NCBI RefSeq assembly: GCF_000182925.2
Contig: NC_026503.1
Coordinates: 1 to 64,000, forward strand
Source: Neurospora crassa OR74A
Taxonomy: Eukaryota; Ascomycota; Sordariomycetes; Sordariales; Sordariaceae
Length of the DNA stretch: 64,000 bases
Direction of reading: 5' to 3'
Both the position numbers and the translations under genes were made by a program. This document shows positions 1 through 12,970 of the stretch, in pieces; within the stretch, counting starts at the first letter, position 1, and the number at the start of each line of letters is the position of its first letter. The notes beneath the pieces were generated by a model. That model saw nothing but the letters and a program-made list of their open reading frames with translations. It had not been told where the DNA came from and searched no databases.

Positions 1-10
1 GGGGGATCCC
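1..10. other. Non-telomeric leader, probably cloning remnant
   Basis: The ten bases before the first telomere repeat contain GGATCC, a BamHI site, and do not fit the hexamer phase that follows. A linker or vector remnant from telomere cloning is the simplest reading. This is an inference; a natural end cannot be excluded. Confidence 0.55.
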
Positions 11-180
11 ACCCTAACCCTAACCCTAACCCTAACCCTAACCCTAACCCTAACCCTAACCCTAACCCTAACCCTAACCCTAACCCTAACCCTAACCCTA
101 ACCCTAACCCTAACCCTAACCCTAACCCTAACCCTAACCCTAACCCTAACCCTAACCCTAACCCTAACCCTAACCCTAAC
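11..180. repeat. Telomere repeat tract (CCCTAA)n
   Basis: About 28 uninterrupted copies of CCCTAA read 5' to 3', the C-rich strand of a TTAGGG telomere, so base 1 is the outer end of a left chromosome arm. The hexamer is the one used by Neurospora and most filamentous ascomycetes. The tract passes straight into AT-rich DNA at 181, with no degenerate repeats or gene-bearing telomere-associated repeat between. Confidence 0.97.
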
Positions 181-3100
181 GAAAATCTTTTAAATCCTCA
201 ATAATCGCCGTATATTTCTTATCCTCTTTATATACAGCCGTAAATTACATACGCAACTCATCGTCAAAAATCGCCTCTACTATAGTTAGAAATATTTAAT
301 CGATTACTAATTAAACGTTATTGAAAACTAATATACTGTCGGATTTAAACTAGATATTATTAGTAATTCGGAATCGGCTTAGCGTATTTAAGACGAAATT
401 AAACTTTCCTAGTAAATAATAGACCTTAATATTATATTAAGATAAGTATATAAAGGTATTAATTAAATGCCTATTATTTTAATTGGTAGAGGTAGTATAT
501 AAAGACTTTTATTTAATAATATTTTTAATTATTGAATAGTTAATTAATATAATAATAATTTTATTACAAAAGTAAATTCAAATATATAATCTTTTTACTA
601 TTTATATAAAGTAAATAACCTCTAACTTTAAGGGGCTGTACCTAATCTCGGTATTAATAAGGTATTTATTTAAGAAGAGAATAGGAAGTACTTAATTCGT
701 AGGAATATACGAGCTGGATTCTTATTTATAACTATTTTTTAAATAAAATAGTATAACATTAAACCTTTTTTTAATAGAGCCGTCGATTTATAAAAACGCC
801 TATTTATTTAAATTAAAGTAATAAAGTATTATACTACTATAAATTTCTATTTAAATTACTTTGAAAGCGGCTTCTTTATTAGGTATAAGAATAAACCTTA
901 TATATATACAATATACGGCTCTTTTCGCTAACTTACTGTTTATAATTACTCCTTCCGCGCGCCCTATAATAAAGAATTAAACCTTCCTCCGCTATAAGGA
1001 TTCTATAAATTAGGCGTAGTAAAGTATTAAATAATAAAAGAAACTAAATATACCTAAATATTATTTGAATACTTTTAACTAATCGGGGAAGGTAAACTTC
1101 TTAAATATTTCTACCCTCTATTAAATATTCTACAATCCAAGACCGTCGATATAAAATCCTAGCAGCTTAATATTAGGGTAGCCCAAAAACAATTTCTTAG
1201 AAGAGAGGAAGATATTCTTAGAAGTAAATAGTTTAAAAATAATTATTAAATAAACTATATAATCCTCCTACGTATTTAATATAATAATAATATTATTAAT
1301 ATATACTTGGTAAAAGTCCTTATAATTATTAAGGAGGCAATTTATAAATCGCTATATATATATATAAGTGTATTCTAGAAACCTATTTGGATAACTATAG
1401 GAGCCTTAAGACTTCAATAGGTTATAAGGGTTAACTAATCTTAATAATCTAGTTATATTCTAAATTAATAAAAGAATACAACTGTATTAATAACGGCGAC
1501 GAAATATTTACCTTGTATAAACGTAATAATTATATTCTAAAGGGGAAGTAAATAATTATCTAGGACTGTAAAGCTATTAATTACTTTTATATCTACTATA
1601 AAACGGCCTTTTTACTTACTATCCCTTATTTCTTTCTATACAACGAAGACCGGGTATATAAATAGCGTTACACGGGTAATCTAATATATTTTCCCCTATT
1701 TATATAATATATTAAAAATTTCATTAATTACAATTTATTCCTTTTTACTTAAGGGGTACATTCTTATAGCTACCCTTTAATTCTACTATCCTTCAACTAA
1801 TAGTATACGTATATAATCCTCCTCGGGTATATCTATTAAACCTCCCTCAACCTAAAGTAATAAGAATCCTTAAATAAAATCCTCTAAAACTTAAATATAT
1901 TCTTTATCGGCCGTATAAATATATATACCCTCTTTAATTACAATTTTTAATCTATCTACTTAAATACTTAAAATAAAGTATTTTTTAAAGACCGTAGGTA
2001 GCTTAATTATTAATACTTTAAGGCTTCCTATACTTAACTCAAAGGAAAGCTATTATCCTCAAATAATTACCTCAATAGTAGGTATAAAATTTATTTCCAA
2101 ATTAACCGGAGGAATATAATTAACTATAACGTACTTAATAGCTTCGTCGACAATAACCGTAGGGTTATCGTTAAAAGCATTAAATATTTAAATAAAGAAA
2201 GCTACTAACTTAATTTTATTCCAATCGCTAATAAAGTACCTACTATCTTCACATTCTTCAATATAACTAATATACTACTTCTTAAAAATCACTTATATTC
2301 TATAAATTAAATTCTTAAAAAGGACCAATTTAAGCAACTTAAAATCGACTACTATATTTACAACGCCTCCATTTTCTAAATTAAATATAAAATTCCAACC
2401 TTTAAGCAATAATTTATAATATACTAGCGCCATCACTTCCTCTCCGGACTATAAAACAATCTTCTTCAATACTGTAACCTTACATACATATTTAATTCCG
2501 TATTGTTAAACTTTAAAGGGCACCATCAACAAGCCTATATTTAGGAAGGTGATTAATTTAGTATTATAATTAATATTAACTTATTAGGGGTAAGGGAAAG
2601 AGTTAACTAGCAATAAATTGGGTTGGAACTTGTCTATAACCTAGCCGGTAATCTTAATTTTTACTAAACTTAATTTACTATTAACGGTACCTTCTATAAA
2701 AAGTATAAATATAGCCTATTTAATTAACTTTATAAATTTACTATTTATACCTTAGACTTTTATAATATATTTAATCGAAATAATATAATCGAAGGTAAAT
2801 AGGAAGTCCCTCCCAATAATTATCTTTACAACGCCGGGATTTATACAAATTTCTATTTCAATAATCGTAGGCATCAATCGGGCTATAATATAAAAATAAG
2901 TATAACTTAACAACAATCCCTTCAAAATCTCCTTATCCTCGTAAACGGATACTTCGAAGAGGGGTAGATTATTAGACAATACAATCTTTATTAATACCGC
3001 TCTCTTATAACCTCGCTTTATATCTTCGTAAAAATCAATATAATTAAAAAACGCATTTCTAAATAGAAATACCTAAAAGCAATAAATATATATATAATAT

Positions 3101-3399
3101 AAAAGTATAACCGACGAAGGCAATTTAAGTTAACGATATACTAAGTATTTCTTTATATAATATTATCGCAATTTTATAAAAGGAAAAACCTTATAGTAAC
3201 CAATACACTTCAATTTACTATAGGAACCAAATACAAATACTTCAGTAGTATAGAATACTCCTCTACCGTTACTTAAATCTAAACCTCCAAATATAACAAA
3301 TACATTACTAATATAAGTAGTTTAATTATCATCTACATTAACGTTAATACCTTCCTCGCTTCCTAAATCAATATAATAAGCCCGGTCACTACAATATAA

Positions 3400-3560
3400 A
3401 TCCTTACAATCGTTATAATAGTCGTTATAATAATTATTAAGACGGTTATTACAACGGTCGTTATAATTATCACAATCGTAGCGGTTATTGTAATTATTAC
3501 AATAATCGCTATAATTATTGCAATAGTTACAATTATAGTAATTGCGAATCCTATTATACT
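3400..3560. repeat. Degenerate short-period repeat in RIP DNA
   Basis: A run of imperfect units such as cgttataat, cggttatt and caatcgtag, with a period near 9 and pieces on both strands. It looks like a former low-complexity trinucleotide or minisatellite tract since changed by C-to-T mutation. No function is apparent. Confidence 0.45.
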
Positions 3561-6500
3561 ACTTAGTAAGGATAACTACTTTAACTTTAACCGAAGTACT
3601 AATAATTTTCTAATAAATATAAAAGTAATACTCATAGGCAACCGCTAGCAAAACCGCCTTAATACCTTCGGTTTCTACTAAATATTCAACTAAAGTACCC
3701 TTTTTCCTAGGCGGATTAAAATACTACTTAATTTTAAAGTCTATACTAATCCAAATTTAAATTATAATACCGTACTAATTCTTACTAATATAATAGAAAA
3801 TACCTATAATACAAGCGTAGTAGAATTTACGCTAAATAAATTATAATAAAGCGTTCTCGTTGTAAATAATATCCTTAAATTTAAATCGATCCTTAATAAA
3901 CTTTCTAATTATAATAATTAAATCGGGCAAGAAATAATCGACTAATACTTCAAATACAAATTCAAGGCTATTCTAACGTAGGAATCAACGTTTTAAAGGA
4001 TTAATTTCGTTACTCCACCAGAGTATAGCTATACTACCGAATAGAGTAAAAAAGTATTATATAATCTACTTCTCAACATTAGCAACAATATTTTTATTTT
4101 CAAAAAAGGAGAAGAAATATTTATAGAAGAGGAAAGCGTCCGTATAAACCAAAGTCTTACTATTAATAACAATGCTAATATTATTGGGATTGGTATAGAA
4201 TAGGACAAATTACCCAATATCCTCGTATTTAAATTTAAAATCGAATTTCTAAAAGTAAGAGGAATAATTAATATCGACTATATTGCTACAATAATAATTA
4301 ATAAGATCGTTTCCAACCGGGTCACTACTACTAAAGGGACTACCACCAAGGGGGCCGCCGCCGTAGGAAGAGGGAATATCTCTATCTTCGGAATTAAAGC
4401 TATCGGGGTCGGGATCGCTACAACTATAGCGGCCAAACTTATAGCGTTTCTCGCAGTAAACCTTTTTAACCTTACAATACTTTCTATAATAATATTTATA
4501 TTTAGAATTAATCAAATTAGAATTATTAGAATTAGAATTTAATAATAAATCGTTATTAACTTTAAACTTAGGGGGTTTACTACCTCTACCGCCCTAATAT
4601 AAAATCTTAAAAACTTATTTACTTTTTCCTTTACTAGTAACTACACAAACTTTAATTACCAACTATCTCTAAAATTAAATAGCAACTTTAAAACGTCCTT
4701 AGAACTTAATTAAATAACAATTCGAAGCGGGGTTATTGTAATTCAAGAATAGATATAAACTAAAACCGGCCGTTTACTCAAAATTAAAAGACAAGCCCAA
4801 CTAAGTAAACGGAGTATACAACTAGTAAATCGCTTCTACTTTATTAATATTCGGGGAAAAACTAATTAATTTAATATAATAGAAGTAAGCGGGGTTAGGA
4901 CTACTAATATTATTAATTACCGTAATATAGTACTTACTAAATTTAATACTAAATTTAATTGGAAGGTAATTATAATTAAGTATAGGCTTTTTAATAGAAT
5001 AAAACTTAATAGTAGGGATTTTAAAATTTATATAAATTATTATTTCTACGAGCTTACTAATAGCTACTACTTTAGTATTATTTAAAACTTAATTAATAAT
5101 AGGCGAATAGGTACTAAACTTATAAAAATTAATAATAGAAAGGAATTATTATTTAATAACTTTAATTACTTTAAATATTTTCTCTACCTAAATTTCACTA
5201 ATATCCAAAGATTTAACTACTCCGTCGAAGCGCCAATCAATTTCGGCTTACTCTTTACAAAATAACAAATCCAACTAACTAACGTTAATATTAAGTAAAT
5301 TAACCTTTTAATTAACTATATTTAGGCCGTTACTTATATTTTTAATTATTTTATAAATATCCTAAAAATACTTTAAATTATCCTTAATATCTACTATAGC
5401 ATTATTAATATCTTTATCGAAGTAGGACACATCCTTATCCACCTTAACTTCAAAATTATCAATACAAATATCTACAAAATTAATTTTAGCTATATTAATA
5501 TTAAATTCGTCCTAAATATTATCGAATTCGCAATTAATATTTTAATTATAGTATTTTATTCGTATAAATATAAACTAATTAATATTCTTACTAATAAGTA
5601 AGTTAGGGGGTATATTTATACGTAGGTAATTATAATCGGACGGCGTACTACCTCTAACTTAGTACAACCTTCGGATAGGACCTAAAGTATTAATTAATAA
5701 AGTATAAAATTTAAGTAAAACGGATAAGGCAATATTAAATTAAAGTAATAATATCGGAATAGAATTAAATAATTTCTAGGGGCTAATAGGGACTCCGCCG
5801 GTTAATAGTACTAGGGGAGGTATAATAAAGGGATTAGTCTTATTAAGGCTATCTACTAGAAGTAGTAAAATTAGACTAGCGCTATTACTAAATCTAATAC
5901 TTATTATATATAAATTGCAATTAAATTGAAGAATAACTTATCTCATTAGGTTTTCAAACATCTCGTAATAAATCGTTTTAAGAAAGTCGGGAGGGAGTAG
6001 CGCCGGTTTACCAAATAACTCCTTATTATTAAAGGAGTTAAATATAGGACTAACTATAACTATAGAATTATAGTGTAATATAGACGCCGCAATTATAGAG
6101 CCGTATAAATATAAAATAGAGGAGAATTACTAAATAAAATTACCGAAGTAAAATTACTAGAGCGAGGGATACCCGTCGTATTAAAGGATTACGCACGTAC
6201 TGAAGTCTATTTGTGCAATAGCTTAAATTAGAATAATATAACTAATTATATTAATATTAGTTAGTAATAATAATAGTACTAAGAATGTATAAGGATTTTA
6301 CTAAGGGGCCGAAATACAATTAAGTAAGAGTGTAAAAGAGAGAAGTAAGTAACTAAGGCAACCGAAGTAGCAATAGCCGGTAAAGGGGGGTTAATCGTAA
6401 GGTCGATGCTCGCCGAAGAGAATTACAGGATCTAACAATTAGAAGCGCAAAGCGTATTATAAAATAATTAAGCGATTTCCCAATTAAGGGATCGATTAAT

Positions 6501-6663
6501 TAAAAATAGTTTAATTAACTAAATCTTTCAATTGCAGCTACTAAATATTACGGTTCGCTAGGAGGCTCAAAAACTCCAAATATCTATTAATATAATTAAT
6601 AATATTAAAGTAAGAAAGCAAGATGTAAAAGGAAGTTTAATAGCCAATAGCCGGCCCAATTAG

Positions 6664-6890
6664 GGATCCTTTTATACAAAGACCCTAGTCCGGGTAGGGA
6701 TCTACCCTAGTTTGTAGGGGTGGGTCCCACTTCCTCCGGGCCGCCTGCCAATAGCAGTCGGCTGCCTTACACCCGACCGTGGCACTGGGTGTGCCCCGGC
6801 CGTAGCACTGGACTAGGCATACCTCAATTGAGCTATGCTAGCCTAGTATCCTACTTTATAGTTAATCGTACATATCCGGTAACACTCTTA
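6664..6890. other. GC-rich island with inverted repeats inside RIP DNA
   Basis: About 225 bp of ordinary base composition, with intact CpA sites and GC-rich words, embedded in AT-rich DNA. It holds several nested inverted repeats: a GGGTAG/CTACCC stem near 6692-6708, and ACTAGGCATA paired with TATGCTAGCCTAGT around 6812-6853 with a CTCAATTGAG palindrome at its centre. No tRNA cloverleaf or 5S rRNA core could be fitted, and the frame running through it has no recognisable product. It may be a short insertion that escaped RIP because of its length or age. Confidence 0.45.
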
Positions 6891-8483
6891 TTAAATTTAA
6901 CGATATTAAAATTTAAGAATTATACTTTAATAGAGAATTCGATTTAATTCCTACAATCGTTATTAAATTTAGCAATATCCTCTTCGGAAGAAGATATATA
7001 GAGGAATTAATTACTACTAGCGAACGTCTCTAAGCGTATTACCCGGCTATTTTCTATAATATTTACCCTAACGGCTGTATTATTAATATTAGTAATATTA
7101 ATTTCTCTAAAACTTAAAAATACTAAAAATTCGCTTAGTTGGCTAATAAAGTTCGTAAAGCTTTATAACCCTTAATTAAACCGGCCCCTATCTTATTTCG
7201 TATTAAAATTCCAATTGTTAAAGCAATTTTAAAAAAGGTATATAAAATTCTAACCCGTATTATATAATTACATTCGGCTACTACTAGCGAAAATAGTAAT
7301 AAAGGAAAAATATATCCGACCTTTACTAATGCCCTTATTAATTATAATAAAAATTATACTAATCTTAGCGTTAAAATCGATTAAAAATTACGTATAGAAA
7401 TTAAAAAGATCGTTAAAATATATATAAAAAATAAAGAGGAGTATAAAAGATAATTTACTAATAATTACTCTTTTTCGTAATATAAATTAATTCGTAATAT
7501 TAAAGCAATTCTTAACCTTACCTTTAATAAGAGACGTAATAGAAATACCAATTTTACTAATCGTATCCCCTCGAAAGTAATACTATTTACTATCTAATAT
7601 TCTAATTATAATACTAAATTCCCTAAATAAATTAGTAATCTATTAGGCAAACTTAATTATTTCTACCGTACTTAAATAGTACCTACTAAATTAGCTTTAA
7701 ACGAATTTCCTATAATTAAAAAAGTAATTAATTATATTATTAAAATTAATAAGGAAATCGCCCTACCTATCAACTTTATTTCTTACAAGGAAATTAAAAG
7801 TATATTAGCAAGTATTTTAAAGAAGTAAATTAAAGTTTTAATAGCCTCTAATAAATATTAGAGTAAAATTGTATAAAAATTATAAGTAGAATTAACGACC
7901 TTCTGTACCGAATTTAGAAAAGTATAAAAAGTTCGTATTTACTACTATCCTACAACTTCGGCTACTAATAGAACCCATATACTCGAAGCTCTTCTTAATA
8001 TTACTACTCCTTATAGTATTTATTCCGGCAACCTTTCGCTTCAATATATACCCAATTTAATAGGATTATTTAATAAATTTTATATAATATTAACTCGCTC
8101 TAATTCTCACTTTAATACTTTATTTACTATCTACTCTCTTCGCCGTAATTATTTTCCTACCAATTAAAAATAAAAGGATTCTCTATTAAAATATAAGCAT
8201 TCTTATTAAAATATATAGTATATAAATAAGAATAAGGAGATAGAGGAAAATAATTTTAACAATCGTATACCTTATTACAAATTTAATTACTAAAGGATTA
8301 GTATTAAGTTATTAAATTATATATTCTATTCGGGTAGACGTACGTTTTTATATTAGGTGGCTAATTTAAATATAAGCGAATAAATAAAGACTCTAATAAA
8401 TAACCAGATCTTTTATATATATAGTTAAACTTAATAACATTACGTAAATAACGAACACTCTTCTCTTTTTATTAAAGGGGAGA

Positions 8484-8822
8484 TGTTATAGAGCATTTTT
8501 AGTAAATACTTAGATGCTCTATCTTATTATAGTAGCTATTCGCTAGAGTATATAGTTTGCTATATAAGAGTATTCGTCCCGTTAACCTCTGTTAAGGTTG
8601 ACGGATTATTAATTTATATTATACTAACTTTATATTTATTTTACTTATACTTAGTAAAGTTGTATGCGAGGTTCTAGGTTGAAGCTCGCGATAGCTCTTA
8701 TCTTCAGCTTCCTTTAATAAGACTATCGTCAATCGTTACGCACTATTGCTCTATCCAGCAACTAGTTGCTTACATTATTATTCTCTATTGTCATCACTTG
8801 TGAAGCACATTATCGCGTAACA
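8484..8822 (+). mobile_element. LTR-retrotransposon fossil: single LTR-like end
   Basis: A 339-bp segment begins TGTTATAGAG and ends CGCGTAACA, so it has matching TGTTA/TAACA termini, and a purine-rich stretch (AAAGGGGAGA) lies immediately before it as a polypurine tract would. This is the arrangement of a 3' LTR and looks more copia-like than gypsy-like. I could not see a second LTR in the window, so it is either a solo LTR or the end of a broken element whose remains occupy the AT-rich DNA to the left. The surroundings are heavily RIP-altered, so the insertion is old relative to the last RIP cycles. Confidence 0.45.
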
Positions 8823-9150
8823 TTTAAAATACTTGATTTTTAAGTTTTTTATTGAAAATTGTTTTTTTAAGACTTTTACTTTATTTATATTTAGTTTAAA
8901 TATATTAAAACTTATAATATTAATTATTCTATAAACCCTTCTTTCTAGTAATAGTAAATATATTAATATAAAATAAAAAAAGCCTTTAATAATGACACTT
9001 ATATCAAACTTTAATACCTATCTCCTCCTCTTATTTTATTCTAATAATTAGTTTTAAAAACACGTATTTTAGGGTATATTAAAATATAATACCTTTATTA
9101 TAGAAGAGATACGGAACTTATAAGATAGCAATATCCAAACACGTTGGAGA

Positions 9151-9650
9151 CGCTCTAACAATTTTCAGCGACGGTGCGGGGTAACTACAGAGGTTACAGA
9201 TGCTCTTGGACCGATGACGTCTGCGCAACTCTTCCCGCTTCCAATATTAAGAGGCACCTTCAACAGCCCCCGCGACATGTGATTCGTTTGCAACCAGTCC
9301 GCAGCCTCCAAACTGTTCAGGTGGTCGTCCCGGAAACACGAACATTGCGCAAAACCTGGAAATCGCTGGTTGCACCGACTCGGACTCGATTGTACTGGAA
9401 GAAATGGGCTGAACACCACATCTCACCGTCTGGGTGTGTCGCGCCCATTACCCTTCGCCTCTCCGTCACTGCGTCATCCTGTTGCTCGACATCCATCACA
9501 CGTTTTTTCGCTTCCTTATCTATCCTAGTATCATCCAACCACCTTATCCAGCTATCGGCGATACCCTACTACCTACTACCGATCAATTGAAGCATTCCAC
9601 TTTGCTTCTGCCGTCGCATCTCGCTTTCCCGTCTCTGAGAACATTGCATC
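9151..9650. other. Upstream region of the DUF676 gene; no gene seen
   Basis: Composition changes abruptly here from RIP-type AT-rich to normal genic DNA, so this is the border of the subtelomeric heterochromatin. Overlapping open frames on both strands (for example 9174-9590) have no recognisable product and start mostly at non-ATG codons. Confidence 0.6.
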
Positions 9651-11704
9651 ATGACGAAGCGCATCCTGCTGCTGTGCTTTATTCACGGCTTCAAGGTCTG
9701 CTTCTCCCATTCATTCCCAATCTCCTTGTGACAGCAGCCCACAGTTTTGCTAACCTGTTCCGCAACAGGGAGACGACGACACCTTTCGCGATTTCCCAAA
9801 GCACCTCAAAGATACTGTCACGAGCAACCTCGTCGACCACCATGTGGCGTCCGTCGTCTATCCCAAGTACGAGACCAAAGGAGAGCTGGCCCAGACAACC
9901 GAAGCTTTTCTAGAATGGTGCGTAAACAAGAAAACAAAACAGGCGCTGTGGTGTCAGCAACTGACGGTCAATAGGCTTAAGGAGCGGGTGATGGAACTTC
10001 GAAAGGAACATCTGCAAGCACCATGGCCTCCCACCGACCGAAATGTCGGCGTGATTCTAGTTGCACATTCGATGGGGTATGTCCACGATTTGTCCCTTTC
10101 CGTACTTCTGCGGTATTTTACTAACCTCCTATAGCGGTTTTGTTGCAAGTGATACCCTCTTTCGCATCCTCGACGAACGCCGCCGCAACGCCGACTCCGA
10201 GAACCCGGCCGGTCCCATTTTCCCTATGATACAAGGCATCCTCGCCTTCGACACTCCCTACAATGGTCTAGCACGGTCCATGTTCGTCTACGGCGCTTTC
10301 TCGAACTACCAAAAGGTTTCCAATGTCTTCAACGTCATGACGGCGCTCACTGCTGCCGCCCCAGCTACACTTGCGAGTCTTGCCTCGAAGCGCACAGCTG
10401 TGGCCGCTACCAAGGCCGTTTCCCGCAGCATATCGGTTCCCCGGCGATCGCACCCAGCGCTCAAGGCGTGGCAGCTGATTGCTGTGCGTACAGGGACGGT
10501 GGGTGTCATTGCTGCCGGTGGTGTGGCGGCGTTTATGCACAGAAAACAGATCCTCGAGGGCATGCGCACGGTCAAGAACCTCAAGAAGGAAGATGTGGTC
10601 CAGGGATATCAGCAAAGCGTCGATGCGCTCGGTCAGGGGCTGGCTTACATCAACCGTGGCAATGTCGGACAGTCCTTCGCATGGCTGTCTGATCACTTTA
10701 CCTTTGTCGGGGCCTTACTGAAGCAAAACGAGCTGAATCGACGGCTGGAAAGATTAGCTGCTGTGAAGGGAGTTGGGATCAAGGACATTTATGCGTCTCT
10801 TGGAGAAAATGGGTACTGGAGTGGTGGTTACTTTGTGCCCGAGAGGACATTCTGTGCCATACCCGGCGAGGGACAGCCGTGCAATGGGCTCTTTAGCAGG
10901 CATGTCATTCCCGAGGCCAAGGATGAGATTGAAGCACATGTCAACCTCTTCAAGCCGGAGAAAAACAGGGGCTACGAAAGAATGACTAACGAAGCTGCCC
11001 AACTGGTTATCAACTGGTTCAAGGACGAGACTGACATCTGGGACGACCCCAAATTCGCCGAGCCAGTCGAGCCTGAGACTGCCGAGACAGTGGAGATTGC
11101 CAAAGCGATCGATGAAGCAGACCAAGAAGCGAAGACTGCGGAGGAGAAGGTCAAGGAGGCCGAGAAGAAAATGGGCGAAGAAGTCAACGAGGACGACTCT
11201 GACGACGATGGCGTTCCCGACGAGTCACCTATCGACATTGCCGCTGCCGCTTCGCTTGTGCCTTTGCCTGACGACCTTGAAGACGCGGAGGATGACAACG
11301 GCACTGCCAACACCGACAAGAAAAAAGCCATCACCGAGCAGAAGCAGGCCTATATGCGACACCTGTTTAGTGTCGCCCAGCAGACAGGTACCAACATCCG
11401 TTCCTATCTTCCATCCAAGCTGCCCGAGATGCCAGAGTGGGAGATGCCCAAAGTTTCCATGCCCAGCGTTAGTATGCCGAGCATGCCTGGCATACCAAAC
11501 ATACCGAGCATCGGAAAGTACAGTCTTTGGGGTTCCAAAAAGTCAGAGACGTCCCAGTCGTCGGAGCCAGAGGTCAAACCAGACACTAGCACCGACAAGA
11601 CTGATGCCGCGGAGGCGAAGTCTGTGATAGCGACACCAGACACTGCGACTCACAAGATCTTGTCACCCAAGGCGGAGACGGCCGATGCTCCTGGGAGTAC
11701 CTAA
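9651..11704 (+). CDS. DUF676-type serine lipase/esterase, membrane-associated
   Basis: Three exons, 9651-9695, 9769-10076 and 10135-11704, give 640 residues. The start MTKRILLLCFIHGF is typical of the alpha/beta-hydrolase DUF676 family (yeast Rog1-like lipases), with the HG of the oxyanion region. The nucleophile elbow reads VAHSMGG, making Ser116 the likely catalytic residue; Ala replaces the usual first Gly of GHSxG. Asp and His of the triad were not placed. A hydrophobic segment (GTVGVIAAGGVAAFM) in the first half could anchor it to a membrane. The C-terminal third is acidic and low in complexity, and near residues 555-590 runs of MPxxSMPS and IPxIP occur. Intron 1 has a GTCTGC donor; intron 2 has GTATGT with a CTAAC branch site. 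Substrate unknown, probably a lipid ester. It is the first gene inside the subtelomeric AT-rich block. The family is fairly sure, the enzyme activity less so. Confidence 0.85.
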
Positions 11705-12970
11705 TGGGAGATATCAAGAAACGTGTTGGTATTGGTACCTAGGACATTGCCATCAATGGTGGGTAGGATTCTACGGTACCTCTAGGTATGCAGATGTCAT
11801 TGCCCCGGTTTAGGATCTCGCTTGGGACTGATGATATGATGCCCCAGTCAATAATTCATGCTTGCCTGTTGCGACTTCGTCCTGCTGGGCTGGCGCATGC
11901 TGGTACGGTTGTCATTTGTTTTCACGAACACGACTGGATTTGCCTTCCTTTGCATCCCTCTTTTTTCTCTGCTCTTCATGTTTCCCATGCAGGAAAACCC
12001 GACTCACATCTCGGCGTCCTCGACTAAGCCCGATGTTCCGGGTCTCCCTTGCGGTATTTCCTTGTCGCACAGATACGCTTCATATTGGTGTCGCAGTGAT
12101 TGGTGTTGATTTGGCTTAGTGTACCTTCGCGCTCGGCGTCTTATTCCGAAATAGGAAGTTGGCGATGCTTTCATGGCGGGGAAGACCTCAAGGGGAAACT
12201 GGCTGCGGGGTGTAACTGGATTGTCAACGATCTAACGCGCGAGGGCGCATGCCACGATGGTACTTGACACCGATAAAGTGATGCAGATCATTGGGAAACA
12301 GAAAAAGGAAGGAAGTTCGTTTCTCTCCACACTTTCCATCCCACGATCCCCTGAGATTGCCGCGTGCATATGTGATGGAACAGATGGAGAGATGCGTGGC
12401 CTTATCGCGGTTATCTACTGGTCGACTAGCTGGCCAATCCCCAATAGGCACTTATACATCACCCCCGAATGCGACAGAAGGCCAAGATCGGCAAGGGGTT
12501 GGGGCTGGGTTCTGTGGATGGTCCGGGGTTGTACTGCATCGGCAATGGCTGAGTTGTTATAGCAAGTTAATGGGCATCGTACTGGGCATTGGACGGTCGG
12601 AGCGGGTTCGCATATCGAGGGTCTATCTGAGGAGCGAATCAGGGGTCTTGGTCCCTCCCATGTTTTCGCCATTTGCGTTTCACGCTAGATACCGAAAGTG
12701 AAGGTCGAAAGAGAGGTGCATCGATGGTTCCTAATGGTTGGCGGTTCGTGCCTGATTTCGTGTTACCCTAGATGTGCATATCGTGCAGGTGGACGAAGTG
12801 CAACGTATCCGGGAGGGTTGCAGGACGTTGCTTGTTGACTTTGGTGAACAGGGGAACCATGCTGGGAGTTATAAGGACTCTGCGATCTGCTGTCGATGTT
12901 TCGTGATCTTCATCTTCCACTCACGCCTCTCTATCCGACACCCAGGAATACCAAGGAGATCTTTGACAAG
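11705..12970. other. Intergenic, no gene seen
   Basis: 1.27 kb between two tandem plus-strand genes. Open frames of 60-136 codons occur on both strands but show no family, signal peptide or splice-coherent extension. It presumably holds the 3' UTR of the lipase gene and the promoter of the secreted nuclease. Confidence 0.55.

Larger units (their letters stand above)
181..9150. repeat. AT-rich subtelomeric DNA with RIP character
   Basis: Nine kilobases made largely of TA-rich words (taatta, tatata, aataat), with stops in all frames and no open frame above about 90 codons. CpA looks rare and TpA very common. This is the expected result of repeat-induced point mutation in Neurospora, where duplicated DNA suffers C-to-T changes mainly at CpA. 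The source is presumably old transposable elements; one LTR-like end is recognisable at 8484-8822, and the other fragments are too altered to name. A GC-rich island at 6664-6890 stands out. I see no functional gene here. Such DNA is normally cytosine-methylated, H3K9me3-marked heterochromatin in Neurospora. Confidence 0.88.

Noticed and set aside
2752-4515. Short minus-strand frames in the AT-rich block (2752-2979, 4029-4217, 4249-4515)
   Set aside because: They may be remnants of a mobile-element protein, but none is long or distinctive enough to name a family. Treated as part of the RIP-altered fossil DNA.
9434-9913. 159-codon plus-strand frame at the edge of the AT-rich block
   Set aside because: It overlaps exons 1-2 of the DUF676 gene in another frame, and that gene has coherent splice sites and a family match.
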